Below are positions 35,272 through 44,061 of a DNA stretch of 64,000 nucleotides, in pieces. Positions within the stretch are counted from its first letter, which is position 1. Every line of letters starts with the position of its first letter. Below the pieces are notes generated by a model that worked only from the letters and a program-made list of their open reading frames with translations, was not told where the DNA came from and searched no databases. Made by a program: the position numbers and the translations under genes. Source of the stretch: Rhodococcus tibetensis (GTDB taxonomy: Bacteria > Actinomycetota > Actinomycetes > Mycobacteriales > Mycobacteriaceae); assembly GCF_024438035.1 (NCBI RefSeq), contig NZ_JANFQF010000013.1:123993-187992 (forward strand), given 5' to 3'.

Positions 35272-36321
35272 GTGCAGTATGGAATCGGCCTGTACACCGG
35301 ACAGGTACCGCCGGGTGAGGACATCGGCTTTCATGACGAGTACGCCCGAATCATCGAGCAGGCGAAGCTGGCCGAAGCGGTCGGTCTCGATTCGATCTGG
35401 CTGAGCGAACATCACGGGGCCGACGACGGCTACCTACCCTCGGTGCTGCCTCTCGCGTCGGCGATCCTCGCCTGCACGACCCGGCTGGTCGTAGGGACCG
35501 CGGTCCTGCTCGCACCCTTCCACGACCCGCTCCGGCTGGCCGAGGACGTCGCGGTCCTCGATCAGATGTCTGGCGGCCGTTTCATCCTTGGCATGGGAAC
35601 GGGGTGGCGGCGCAGCGAATTCCGGGCCTTCGGCGCCAACCCGGCCACACGGGGCAGGGCGCTCGAGGAGACCGTCGAGGTCCTGCGGCGCGCATGGCAG
35701 GGTGAGCGATTCGCCTTCGACGGGCGGGTGCACAAGATCGACAGCGCGATCGTCCGACCACAGCCGTTCACCCCGGGCGGCCCGCCCATCTGGCTCGGGG
35801 GCACCGGCCCGCGGGCGCTCGCCCGCGCCGGGCGACTGGGCGACGGCTACTTCGGGGTGTGCGCTCCCTTCGACGCCATCATGTCGACCTATTCCCGCGT
35901 GCTCGAATCGGCACCCGACGAGCGACGGGAATCGTTCTCGTTCGGTCAACTGCGATCGGGATTCATCGCCGAGGACCCGGAACTCGGCTGGAAACTCGCG
36001 CGGCGAGGCATGACGTACACGATGGACGTGCACGCCCGGTGGGCCGCAGAGGAAGCCGGTAAGCCGGTCGCGGCGCACGCCCAACTCACCTCGGACGACG
36101 CCGTCCGCGAATACAATCTCATCGGCACCGTAGATGAGGTCACCGCCGCCCTGCGACCGTACGAGCACAGATTCGCCCGCCGCACCGACTCGCACCTGTG
36201 CTTCCGCCTCTATCACCCCTACATGCCGCACGACGCGGTGCTCGACGCCATCCAGACGTTCGGTAGGCTAACGGTGCCCGGCCTGCGTGCCACGGCGGAA
36301 GGCCAACCGCCGCCGCGGTAA
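35272..36321 (+). CDS. LLM-class flavin-dependent oxidoreductase (luciferase-like)
   Basis: A 349-residue bacterial-luciferase-fold enzyme: AEAVGLDSIWLSEHHGADDG, LAEDVAVLDQMSGGRFILGM and PPIWLGGTGPRALARAGRLG. Such enzymes use FMNH2 or F420 for monooxygenation or reduction. The GTG at 35272 is preferred: GGAGGT (35260-35265) is 6 bases upstream, whereas the ATG at 35266 directly touches it. No flavin reductase lies beside it, so an F420 or a distant reductase is possible. It is the last enzyme gene before the TetR gene. Confidence 0.85.
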   Translation: MQYGIGLYTGQVPPGEDIGFHDEYARIIEQAKLAEAVGLDSIWLSEHHGADDGYLPSVLPLASAILACTTRLVVGTAVLLAPFHDPLRLAEDVAVLDQMSGGRFILGMGTGWRRSEFRAFGANPATRGRALEETVEVLRRAWQGERFAFDGRVHKIDSAIVRPQPFTPGGPPIWLGGTGPRALARAGRLGDGYFGVCAPFDAIMSTYSRVLESAPDERRESFSFGQLRSGFIAEDPELGWKLARRGMTYTMDVHARWAAEEAGKPVAAHAQLTSDDAVREYNLIGTVDEVTAALRPYEHRFARRTDSHLCFRLYHPYMPHDAVLDAIQTFGRLTVPGLRATAEGQPPPR

Positions 36322-36357
36322 GCGTGGGCCACGCCTACCTGCCGGAGGGGAAAGACG

Positions 36358-36981
36358 ATGCCACCCAAGCGCTCCGCCGAGCGGCACGCCGAAGTTCTGG
36401 ACGCCGCCATCGAGCTGATCCGCCAGAAAGGCATCGACGGCACGAGCCTGCAGGACATCGCCGACGCCGTCGGCATCAAGAAAGGCAGCCTGAACACCTA
36501 TTTCGCTTCCAAGGAAGAGCTGGTCGAGCTGATCCAAGCGCGTTTCACCGACGTCGCGGAGCACGAGCTCGCCAAGATCGCCGAGCGCAGCGACCTGACG
36601 CCGGACCAGCGGCTCCGCGAGCTCCTCTACTTCCACGCCGAGCATTGCACCCTGCGCGTATCGTCCCCCGTGCTGGTCGGCTTCATGCAGCTGTGGACCT
36701 CGCCGTCCGCGCCGAACGGTCGCCACCAGCCGGCGGTTGTCCGCCAATACCAGCGGACCTTCGAGGAGGTGGTCGCGGAGTGCTCACGCAAGCGCATTTT
36801 CCGCAAGGTCGATCCGGAACTCACGGTGAACGGGCTCATGGGCAGCATGAGCTGGTGTGCATTCTGGTACCACGAGGACGACCACGGACCGCTGCGGCCG
36901 CTCGTCGACAAGATCATCGACATGGCCTTCGACGGCCTGCGGCCGCAGCCACGACGCGTGAAAGGGGCGGGCACAAAATAG
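36358..36981 (+). CDS. TetR-family regulator of the catabolic island (candidate binder of CCTTCCGATCGGAAGG)
   Basis: A 207-residue TetR protein. The HTH domain reads EVLDAAIELIRQKGIDGTSL then QDIADAVGIKKGSLNTYFAS. The ligand domain contains many histidines and aromatics (YFHAEHCTLR, SWCAFWYHEDDHG). GGAGGGGAAAG supplies the RBS. It closes the korA operon and is the only regulator in the island, so it probably binds the shared palindrome at 28883 and 48587 and responds to the substrate or a CoA thioester. The last two points are inference. Confidence 0.88.
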   Translation: MPPKRSAERHAEVLDAAIELIRQKGIDGTSLQDIADAVGIKKGSLNTYFASKEELVELIQARFTDVAEHELAKIAERSDLTPDQRLRELLYFHAEHCTLRVSSPVLVGFMQLWTSPSAPNGRHQPAVVRQYQRTFEEVVAECSRKRIFRKVDPELTVNGLMGSMSWCAFWYHEDDHGPLRPLVDKIIDMAFDGLRPQPRRVKGAGTK

Positions 36982-37006
36982 AACCCGCCCCTGTTCTACG
37001 AGGCGG

Positions 37007-37756
37007 TCAGCGTGGTGAGAGCCGCGCGCCCGCATCCAACCGGATGACTTCACCGTTGAGCATCTCGTTGGTGATGACCGCACATGCCAGGTCGGCGAAT
37101 TCGGTCGGCCTGCCCAGGCGCTGCGGATAAGCCACCGACGCGGTCAGCTGTTCCTGCAACTCTGCCGGGAGGTCCGTCGTGAGCGCCGTCTCGAAAGCGC
37201 CGGGAGCAATTGCGGTGCAGCGAATTCCGTACTGGGCTAGTTCTCGCGCCGCCGGTAGCAACATCCCGATGACACCGGCCTTCGACGCCGAGTAGGCCAG
37301 CTGTCCCTGCTGTCCCTCGTAGGCGGCGATGCTCGCGGTAGTGACGATTACGCCGTTCTCCCCGTCCGGTCGCTGGTCTCTGCTCATCCGCCACGCGGCC
37401 GCGCGCAGAACGTGAAAGGTGCCCACCAGGTTCACGTCGATCACCCTGGTGAACCGGCCGGGATCCACCGGCCCGTCCCTGCCGATGAGTCGAAAGCCTC
37501 CGGCTATTCCCGCGCAGTGCACCACGATGTCCACCCGGCCGAACGCCGATACCGCTGCGTCGAAGGCCGCGTCGACCTCGGTGGCCGAGCCGACGTCCGC
37601 GGTGAGCGGAAGCCAGGTGTCGGTGGCCTCGCCCGGCGGGGCCGTCAGGTCGAGAGCCGCGACTCGGGCGCCGCGCTGTGACAGCAGGTGCGCGGTGGCT
37701 AGGCCCAACCCCGCGCCGGCGCCGGTGACCACGGCTACTGCTCCGGGAATCTGCAT
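37007..37756 (-). CDS. Short-chain dehydrogenase (HSD10/3-hydroxyacyl-CoA dehydrogenase type 2-like)
   Basis: A 249-residue SDR. The cofactor motif is VVTGAGAGLGLATAHLLSQR, with an acidic DLTA after strand 2 (NAD preference). The catalytic segment is TTASIAAYEGQQGQLAYSAS followed by KAG. The insertion IGRDGPVDPGRFTRVIDVNL and the end MLNGEVIRLDAGARLSPR resemble type-2 3-hydroxyacyl-CoA dehydrogenases. It converges on the TetR gene and diverges from the Rieske operon, sharing that control region. Confidence 0.88.
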   Translation of the reverse strand: MQIPGAVAVVTGAGAGLGLATAHLLSQRGARVAALDLTAPPGEATDTWLPLTADVGSATEVDAAFDAAVSAFGRVDIVVHCAGIAGGFRLIGRDGPVDPGRFTRVIDVNLVGTFHVLRAAAWRMSRDQRPDGENGVIVTTASIAAYEGQQGQLAYSASKAGVIGMLLPAARELAQYGIRCTAIAPGAFETALTTDLPAELQEQLTASVAYPQRLGRPTEFADLACAVITNEMLNGEVIRLDAGARLSPR

Positions 37757-37857
37757 TTGTTACCTCCTGTGTGTGATCGGACCCGCCTTCACGGTGTGGT
37801 GCGGGCCACGAATAGATGTTGATGTGATCTAGGTCTTGCTTTCCTCCACGAAACCGC

Positions 37858-37883
37858 GTTACCCTTCCGAGTGACAGGATAAC
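37858..37883. promoter_or_regulatory. Imperfect inverted repeat in the SDR/Rieske divergent region
   Basis: GTTACCCT (37858-37865) and AGGATAAC (37876-37883) pair with one mismatch over a 10-bp spacer that begins TCCGA. CCTTCCGA, half of the island palindrome, overlaps it at 37863-37870. It could be a second operator type or a degenerate copy. Confidence 0.35.
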
Positions 37884-37985
37884 AGTTCAGCCCCCTGGAT
37901 GCAGCCAGCTCTTCGACCGAAGTGCTTGGCCCCGAGACTGATTCAGCCCGCCCAACTGTGAGGCGTGGACGAGTGGAGGATCCGC

Positions 37986-39224
37986 ATGCTGTCGCATGAA
38001 GACAACGAACTCCTGACCCGAGTAGAGGGTGCAGCGCCGATGGGCGCGTACCTGCGTGAGTACTGGACGCCCGCGGTCCGCTCGGAGCGGTTGGTCGCCG
38101 ACGGCGCGCCCGTGCAGGTGAGACTGTTCGGTGAGAATTTCGTGGCCTTCCGCGCCACGAATGGACAAGTGGGCTTTCTGGACGAGGCGTGCCCGCACCG
38201 AGGGGCATCACTGGCTCTGGCCCGCAACGAGAACTGCGCCCTGCGGTGCATTTATCACGGCTGGAAGATCGACGTCACGGGCACGGTCGTGGAGGTGCCG
38301 TCCGAGCCCGCGGAGCGCCTGACGGACATGGCCGACAAGATCGCGGTCGGCAAGTACCCCGCACGCGAGGCCGGCGGGGTGGTCTGGGTGTATCTCGGGG
38401 CGCACGACGATCCGCCGTCGTTTCCCCGCTTCCCGTTCGACGATGTCCCCGCGGATCACGTCCGCGCCCTGGCAGCGGAGACGAACTGCAACTGGCTGCA
38501 GGCGGTGGAGGGCACCCTGGACTCCTCGCACGTGTCGATCCTTCACCAGTCGTGGTTGGGTCAGAGCAGCGGCAGCCTGGGCGAGACGGCCGAGGACTCG
38601 GCGCCGCGGTACGAATCCGATGACACCGGCTACGGCATCCGGTTCGCCGCCATCCGACACGCGGGTGCGGACCGGATGCACGTGCGGGTCACCGAATTCG
38701 TCATGCCGTGGACGGCGTACATCCCGACCGGCGACGAGGATCGGATCGCGATCATCGGAACGCCCATCGACGACGAGCACTCTCGGCAATGGTTCATCCG
38801 GTGGAACGACGACCATCCGCTCACCGAGGACACCGACACGCACTTCTGGTACCGCGACCTGACGGGAGCACCGGACGACTTCGCCGAGCTGGTCCGCGGC
38901 AAGCAGAGCTGGGGACAGGATCGAGCGCTCATGGCCGCGGGGCACTTCTCCGGGTTCAGCAACCTCGTCCTCGAGGACGTCGCGATCCAGGAGAGCCAGG
39001 GTCCGATCGTCGACCGCAGCCGGGAGAAGCTGGGCACCAGCGACATCGCGGTAGTCAGGACCCGCCGAATGCTGCTGAACTCCGTTCGCACACATGAGAA
39101 GAACGCGGAGGTGTTCGGGCAGGCAGATCCGTTCGCCCGGCCGGGCACCGCCGGCGTCGCGATGACGCTCGACACCGGTGACGACTGGCGCACCGCGGCG
39201 ACCGGTGAGGCGCGCTATGTCTAG
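37986..39224 (+). CDS. Rieske non-haem iron oxygenase, phthalate-4,5-dioxygenase-like
   Basis: A 412-residue oxygenase alpha subunit. The Rieske 2Fe-2S ligands are C69, H71, C88 and H91 (ACPHRGASL and CALRCIYHGW). The mononuclear iron site is at D179-SSH182-VSILH187 in NWLQAVEGTLDSSHVSILH. The family hydroxylates or O-demethylates aromatic acids and needs a ferredoxin/reductase, perhaps those at 41306 or 52572. ATG 37986 is preferred (GGAGG six bases upstream) over GTG 37965. The stop overlaps the NTF2-like gene by 8 bp. Confidence 0.9.
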   Translation: MLSHEDNELLTRVEGAAPMGAYLREYWTPAVRSERLVADGAPVQVRLFGENFVAFRATNGQVGFLDEACPHRGASLALARNENCALRCIYHGWKIDVTGTVVEVPSEPAERLTDMADKIAVGKYPAREAGGVVWVYLGAHDDPPSFPRFPFDDVPADHVRALAAETNCNWLQAVEGTLDSSHVSILHQSWLGQSSGSLGETAEDSAPRYESDDTGYGIRFAAIRHAGADRMHVRVTEFVMPWTAYIPTGDEDRIAIIGTPIDDEHSRQWFIRWNDDHPLTEDTDTHFWYRDLTGAPDDFAELVRGKQSWGQDRALMAAGHFSGFSNLVLEDVAIQESQGPIVDRSREKLGTSDIAVVRTRRMLLNSVRTHEKNAEVFGQADPFARPGTAGVAMTLDTGDDWRTAATGEARYV

Positions 39225-39651
39225 CGCAACCGGTGTCGACTTCGCGGACTGGCAGGCGATCCGCGAGCTGACCGCAACCTACAACCGGTGCTTCGACAAC
39301 GCGGATGCGACCGAGTGGGCCGGAACCTTCCTCGAATCCGGGCGCCTGGAAGTCGCGGGCGAAGGCGTCACGTACACCGGGCACACCGAGCTCGGTCAGT
39401 TCTGCCGGTCCCGTGGATGGGGCATCCTGCACATGACCCTCGATCCCGAAGTGACGGTCGACGGTGATCGCGCCGAGCAACGCTGCAACCTGCTGATGTT
39501 TCGCCGCTACCCGACCCAGGAACAGCCCACACTCATGGCGACCGGTCGCTACACGGACAACCTGGTCCGCACCCCCGACGGATGGCGCTTCGGCAGCAGG
39601 GTCGTTCAGTTGGACACGCGCCTCGGTGCGAGCAAGGAGCAGTCGCGATGA
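39217..39651 (+). CDS. SnoaL/NTF2-like small protein
   Basis: A 144-residue alpha+beta barrel protein of the SnoaL_4 type: DWQAIRELTATYNRCFDNAD, EWAGTFLESGRLEVAG, GRYTDNLVRTPDGWRFGSRV. It resembles beta subunits of ring-hydroxylating oxygenases and NTF2-fold isomerases/hydratases. Because it overlaps the Rieske gene by 8 bp and the next gene by 4 bp, a structural or helper role in the same complex is likely. Catalysis on its own cannot be excluded. Confidence 0.82.
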   Translation: MSSATGVDFADWQAIRELTATYNRCFDNADATEWAGTFLESGRLEVAGEGVTYTGHTELGQFCRSRGWGILHMTLDPEVTVDGDRAEQRCNLLMFRRYPTQEQPTLMATGRYTDNLVRTPDGWRFGSRVVQLDTRLGASKEQSR

Positions 39652-41309
39652 GATCTGACACTCGTGGCATTGACGTGAGAGCGGGCGAAGCCGACTCAGT
39701 GGCCGACGTCGTGGTGTTCGGCTCCGGCGCAGGGGGTCTCGCAGCTGCGGTGACCGCCGCCGCGGCAGGATGCACCGTGCAGCTATTCGAGAAGGCCGGC
39801 ACCGTGGGTGGGACGACCGCGAAATCGGGCGGTGTGTATTGGATTCCCGGTAACCACCTGATGGACGAACGCGGCATCGACGATCCCGAGGACCGTGCCG
39901 TTCGATACATGGCCCGAGTCAGTGCCCCCGACCGCTACCGCGCCGACGATGCCCTGTTCGGGCTGACTAAATGGGAACACGACCTCATCAGCGGCTACTA
40001 CGGGCTCGCATCCGAAGCGGTCGAGTTCCTCGGTGGCATCGGGGCGCTGCGCTCCACGATGGAGTTGGCGCTAAGGTTTCCGGATTACCACATGGGCCTG
40101 CCGGAACAGGGCGGGGTGTATGGCCGGGCCCTGTGCCCCGCCGACGACGAGGGCCGGCCGACTGATGGTGCCGATCTTGTCGCGCAGTTGACCGCGGCCG
40201 CGCGGCGGCTGGGCGTACGGGTCGCGACGCGTCAGGCGTTCACCGACTTGCTCGTCGACGGCGGTCGGGTGGTCGGTGCGGTCGTCCGCGATCTCGAGAA
40301 CGCCCGCGACTGCGAGGTCCGGGCACGACTCGGTGTGGTGCTCGCGGTCGGGGGCTTCACTCACGACCCGGGACGCAGGGAACAGCACCTGCCCGCGCGG
40401 GTCTGGGGTGGGTGCGCCGCCCCGGCGAATACCGGTGACGCGCTCGGCGCCCTCGAGTCCCTCGGGATCCCGCTGCACAACATGGAGTGTGCATGGTGGG
40501 ACCAGGTCGCGATCGAGCACACTCACCAGGGCTCCACCGAGACGCGAGCCGGAATGTGGGTGGCCCCAGGAGATTCGTCGCTGATCGTGGATCTCGCGGG
40601 GCGCCGCGTCGGTAACGAGAAGCTGTTCTACAGTGATCGGGCCAAAATCCACCTCGGTGACGGTGCGCCTGAGCTGTTGGTGCTGCTCTTCGACAGCCGA
40701 ACCGAGCAACTGTTCTCCACCGAACAGTTCGCCTACCCGCTCGCGCTGCCGGGGGAATCCACCTCGCACCTCGTCTCGGGCGATAGCTGGGAACAGTTGT
40801 GCGCGGGGCTCGAGAGCCGATTGCAATCACTACGATCCGTGACCGGTGGCGCGCGATTGAGAAGTGACTTCCGGTCAAACCTCGCAGCGACCATCGCGCG
40901 GTTCAACGACTTGGCGGCCGCGGGCGTCGATGCAGACCACGGTCGTGGCGTCGAGCCGATCGAGATGTTCTTCACCGGTGAACCACGCGCCGGGGGCGGA
41001 CCCAACCCGGTGATGGCGCCCCTGAGCGAGGCGGGGCCGTACCACGCGGTCTTGATCGGTCTCGGGACCCTTGACACCAAGGGCGGGCCGCGCACCACGA
41101 CCACCGGCCAGGTGCTCGACGAAAACAGTGACCCGGTTCCCGGCCTGTACGCGGTGGGGAACTGCGCCGCGTCGCCGTCCAACGACGGCTACTGGGCGGC
41201 CGGCGCGACCATCGGCCCGGCCCTGGCGTTCGGCTACGGCGCCGGCCGGCACCTCACGGCGCAACGCCCCATCGGAACATATGCACACGAGCAGGGAGTG
41301 ACATCGTGA
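39648..41309 (+). CDS. KstD-like FAD dehydrogenase of the island
   Basis: A 553-residue flavoprotein: VVVFGSGAGGLAAAVTAAAA, FEKAGTVGGTTAKSGGVYWI, VVLAVGGFTHDPGRREQHLP, and a C-terminus GLYAVGNCAASPSNDGYWAA. It belongs to the fumarate-reductase/3-ketosteroid-Delta1-dehydrogenase group. In the island it could desaturate a ring ketone, either toward aromatisation or before ring cleavage; 4-oxocyclohexanecarboxylate desaturases are also of this kind. ATG 39648 overlaps the previous stop (ATGA). A ferredoxin gene overlaps its own stop. Confidence 0.87.
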   Translation: MRSDTRGIDVRAGEADSVADVVVFGSGAGGLAAAVTAAAAGCTVQLFEKAGTVGGTTAKSGGVYWIPGNHLMDERGIDDPEDRAVRYMARVSAPDRYRADDALFGLTKWEHDLISGYYGLASEAVEFLGGIGALRSTMELALRFPDYHMGLPEQGGVYGRALCPADDEGRPTDGADLVAQLTAAARRLGVRVATRQAFTDLLVDGGRVVGAVVRDLENARDCEVRARLGVVLAVGGFTHDPGRREQHLPARVWGGCAAPANTGDALGALESLGIPLHNMECAWWDQVAIEHTHQGSTETRAGMWVAPGDSSLIVDLAGRRVGNEKLFYSDRAKIHLGDGAPELLVLLFDSRTEQLFSTEQFAYPLALPGESTSHLVSGDSWEQLCAGLESRLQSLRSVTGGARLRSDFRSNLAATIARFNDLAAAGVDADHGRGVEPIEMFFTGEPRAGGGPNPVMAPLSEAGPYHAVLIGLGTLDTKGGPRTTTTGQVLDENSDPVPGLYAVGNCAASPSNDGYWAAGATIGPALAFGYGAGRHLTAQRPIGTYAHEQGVTS

Positions 41310-41656
41310 CCTTCGTCATCGGGGCCCCGTGCGTGGACGTCATGGACCGGTCCTGCCTGCAGGAATGCCCGGTCGACTGCATATATGAGGGCGAACGCAA
41401 GCTGTACATCAATCCCGCCGAGTGCATCGACTGCGGTGCCTGTGAGCCGGCCTGCCCGGTAGAGGCGATCGCCTCCGACCGGGACGACGACGAGGACTTC
41501 GAACCTTTCGTCGCCGACGCAATCGAGTTCTTCCAGACCGTGCTACCAGGCCGCGACGAACCCATCGGCTCTCCCGGCGGGGCCCGGAGCCTTGGACCCG
41601 TTGCAGCGGACAGCAGCTACGTCCGCGCGATGCCGCGAGCCGGCTCCGACCACTGA
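41306..41656 (+). CDS. Ferredoxin, FdxA-like (3Fe-4S/4Fe-4S)
   Basis: A 116-residue ferredoxin. The first cluster region has DRSCLQECPVDCIY and the second CIDCGACEPACPVEAI. This matches the 7Fe FdxA-type arrangement of actinobacteria. GTG 41306 overlaps the flavoprotein stop (GTGA). It may take electrons from KorAB or the KstD-like enzyme, or feed the Rieske oxygenase or P450. A variable acidic and glycine-rich tail follows residue 65. Confidence 0.9.
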   Translation: MTFVIGAPCVDVMDRSCLQECPVDCIYEGERKLYINPAECIDCGACEPACPVEAIASDRDDDEDFEPFVADAIEFFQTVLPGRDEPIGSPGGARSLGPVAADSSYVRAMPRAGSDH

Positions 41657-41700
41657 CCGCAACACCGACCTCGAGCGAACACGAAACAAGGAGACACGAC

Positions 41701-42408
41701 ATGACCAAGGTGACAGTCGTCAGCGCGCACGGCATGGACTGGGTATGGCGCACGGGCGGAACAATTCTCAAGTACGTCCAAGCCGGGGCGGACGTGACCG
41801 TCGTGTGCCTGTCGATGGGGGAGCGAGGCGAGTCCGCGTCGGCGTGGGCAGAGCCCGGCCAGACGGCCGAGAAGGTCCGAGCGCTCCGCCTGGGAGAGGC
41901 GGAGAAGGCCGCGGCCGTGGCCGGTGTGGAACTACGCACCTATGACTGGGGCGACTACCCGATGGTCATCGACAACGATCGCCGCCTCGAAATGGTTCGG
42001 CTGCTCCGCGAACTTCGACCCGATGTCGTACTCACCCACGGCCGACGAGACCCCAACAACCCCGATCACGTCGCGACGGCCGACCTGGTCGAGGCCGCCG
42101 CGATCTGGTCACGCGCGCACGGACGTCTCCCCGCAGCGGCGCGGCACGTCGTGCGCCAGATCCACGGTTATGAACCGGAGTTTCCCGAGTTCTGCGACTT
42201 CACGCCCGACACCTACATCGACATCAGCGACGTCGCAGACCAGAAACTCGAGATGATGCAGTGCTCGCAGGTGCAGCAGTTCATGATCGAGGTCTACGAG
42301 CAGCGGGCCCGCTATCGGGCGATCATGGCGGGGCTCCTGCTCGAGCGGAAGGTCACACACGCAGAGGCGTTCGAGCGCTTCCTGCCCGCGGCCGGGGACC
42401 TGTTCTGA
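41701..42408 (+). CDS. PIG-L-fold hydratase, 4-oxalomesaconate hydratase (GalB)-like
   Basis: A 235-residue LmbE/PIG-L protein. Instead of the deacetylase AHPDDE it has SAHGMDWVWRTGGTI, and then LSMGERGESASAW and TYDWGDYPM, which recall GalB of gallate catabolism. GalB is a zinc hydratase converting 4-oxalomesaconate to 4-carboxy-4-hydroxy-2-oxoadipate. The next gene encodes an RraA-type aldolase that would cleave that product. The link is strong, but the true intermediate may be a homologue. AAGGAG precedes the ATG. Confidence 0.82.
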   Translation: MTKVTVVSAHGMDWVWRTGGTILKYVQAGADVTVVCLSMGERGESASAWAEPGQTAEKVRALRLGEAEKAAAVAGVELRTYDWGDYPMVIDNDRRLEMVRLLRELRPDVVLTHGRRDPNNPDHVATADLVEAAAIWSRAHGRLPAAARHVVRQIHGYEPEFPEFCDFTPDTYIDISDVADQKLEMMQCSQVQQFMIEVYEQRARYRAIMAGLLLERKVTHAEAFERFLPAAGDLF

Positions 42409-43109
42409 TGACGAACCACCAAATCAGTCCGTCGATTTTCGCTCGAGTGGACCGCACAGCGGGCGCGCTCTCGGTGGAATTCGCCGAACTCGGCGTCGCG
42501 ACGGTGCACGAGTCGCAGGGTCGCAGTGGCCTGATGGATCCCGCGATCAAGCCGCTCGTCGAGGGATCCCGGGTCGCCGGCCCGGCCGTGACATGCCTCA
42601 ACCAGCCCGGCGACAACCTGATGCTGCTGGCGGCCCTGGACCTGTGCCAAGAGGGTGACGTCCTGGTCGTTGCCAACTTGGCCCCGTCCACGGCCGGCAT
42701 GGTCGGCGAGATCATCTCCAGCATCCTCCTTGCGCGCGGCGCTGCCGGGCTCGTCGTGGACGCCGGAGTCCGCGATGTCCGGGAACTGCGCCGGCTCCCA
42801 CTGCCGGTGTGGTCCAGGACCGTCTCCGCCACCGGTACCACCAAGGGCGGGCCCGGCTGGGTCAACACACCGGTCGTCGCCGGCGGTGCCACGGTGCGGC
42901 CCGGGGACATCGTCGTCGGCGACGACGACGGTGTCGTGGTGGTACCCCGCGAGTCCGCCGGGGAGGTTCTCGCCCGCGGCAAGGAGCGGGTCGAGCGGGA
43001 GGCGGTGCTACTGAAAGACATCGCGGCCGGCCGCTGGCCGGGCCTGTCTCCGGAGCTGCACGAACAGCTGCGCAAGGTCGGCGTCCAACGGATACCCGAG
43101 CCGCACTAG
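42408..43109 (+). CDS. RraA-family aldolase (4-carboxy-4-hydroxy-2-oxoadipate aldolase-like)
   Basis: A 233-residue RraA-fold protein. The active-site signature is GLVVDAGVRDVRELRRLPLP, with the Arg-Asp pair that holds the metal-bound substrate in HMG/CHA aldolases, and GDIVVGDDDGVVVVP further on. These enzymes split 4-carboxy-4-hydroxy-2-oxoadipate into pyruvate and oxaloacetate with Mg2+. ATG 42408 shares one base with the hydratase stop (TGATG). RraA proper, the RNase E regulator, is excluded by the Arg-Asp motif and the context. Confidence 0.87.
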   Translation: MTNHQISPSIFARVDRTAGALSVEFAELGVATVHESQGRSGLMDPAIKPLVEGSRVAGPAVTCLNQPGDNLMLLAALDLCQEGDVLVVANLAPSTAGMVGEIISSILLARGAAGLVVDAGVRDVRELRRLPLPVWSRTVSATGTTKGGPGWVNTPVVAGGATVRPGDIVVGDDDGVVVVPRESAGEVLARGKERVEREAVLLKDIAAGRWPGLSPELHEQLRKVGVQRIPEPH

Positions 43110-43149
43110 ATAAGTCCGGCTTTCACGACACCATTCGAGAGGTCATCTC

Positions 43150-44055
43150 ATGCGCCTGTGTTCCTTCCTGTCCGGCGGACTGCCACACCTCGGAGTCGTT
43201 CGCGCCGATGACTCGGTCATCGACGCGACCGCGCTCGTCGACGGTCGGGACGTGGACCTGCCTCGGACGCTGGCGGGCTGGGTCGAGCTCGGTGCCGGTG
43301 GCACGGCACGCCTGAACCGGCTCAGTGAGCAGTCCGGATCGGACCATATTGCCGGCCATGTCGGGGAACTCACCCTTCTCGCGCCGATGGGCCGGCTCCC
43401 GCGCAACGTCATCTGCGTCGGGGTCAACTACCGCGAGCACATCGACGAGTCCCAGCGCGCGGTCGGCGAGATCGACGTTCCCGACGCCCCGGTGTACTTC
43501 ACCAAGGACGTGCGGAGCGTCTGCGGCCCGTTCGACGCCATCCCCTGGGACGAGCGGGTGAGCACGCAGCTGGACTGGGAGGTCGAGCTGGCGGTGGTGA
43601 TCGGGAAGGCCGGTCGCAATATCGGACGGTCGCAAGCACTCGACCACGTCTTCGGCTATGCCGTCTTCAACGACGTCAGCGCCCGCGACGTGCAGCTGTC
43701 GCGGAATCAATGGTGGAAGGGCAAGAGCATCGAACGTTCCTCACCGTTGGGACCGTTCATCGTCACGAGCGACGAAATTCCTGATCCGCAGGACCTCGAG
43801 CTCCGGTGCTGGGTCGATGGCGAGCAGAAGCAACGCTCGCACACGGGGCTGATGATCCACGACGTCGCCACACTCATCTCGGACCTGAGCAGGACGTTGA
43901 CACTCGAACCCGGGGACGTCATCAGCACCGGCACCCCGGCCGGTGTCGGCCTGGCCAGCACACCCCAGCAGTGGCTACGCCCCGGATCCCTCTTGGAAAG
44001 CGAGATCACCGGGCTCGGCCGCCAGAACAACCACATCATCGACACTGGAGCATGA
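43150..44055 (+). CDS. Fumarylacetoacetate hydrolase family protein
   Basis: A 301-residue FAH-family enzyme. An N-terminal cap precedes the catalytic domain beginning NVICVGVNYREHIDESQ. Metal ligands lie in LDWEVELAVVIGKAGRN and GYAVFNDVSARDVQ, and the end reads GDVISTGTPAGVGL. Members are hydrolases, decarboxylases, isomerases or hydratases of 2-oxo/enol acids from meta-cleavage. Here it probably acts right after ring cleavage by the dioxygenase encoded 6 bp downstream. The exact reaction is open. GAGAGGT precedes the ATG. Confidence 0.88.
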   Translation: MRLCSFLSGGLPHLGVVRADDSVIDATALVDGRDVDLPRTLAGWVELGAGGTARLNRLSEQSGSDHIAGHVGELTLLAPMGRLPRNVICVGVNYREHIDESQRAVGEIDVPDAPVYFTKDVRSVCGPFDAIPWDERVSTQLDWEVELAVVIGKAGRNIGRSQALDHVFGYAVFNDVSARDVQLSRNQWWKGKSIERSSPLGPFIVTSDEIPDPQDLELRCWVDGEQKQRSHTGLMIHDVATLISDLSRTLTLEPGDVISTGTPAGVGLASTPQQWLRPGSLLESEITGLGRQNNHIIDTGA

Positions 44056-44061
44056 GGACAC

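Noticed and set aside
24141..41309. Steroid-degradation (kstR regulon) cluster, because two KstD-like genes and an IpdAB-like transferase are present
   Set aside because: No KstR-type motif, no hsa, ksh or mce genes; the GalB/RraA/Rieske set points elsewhere. Kept only as an alternative substrate class.
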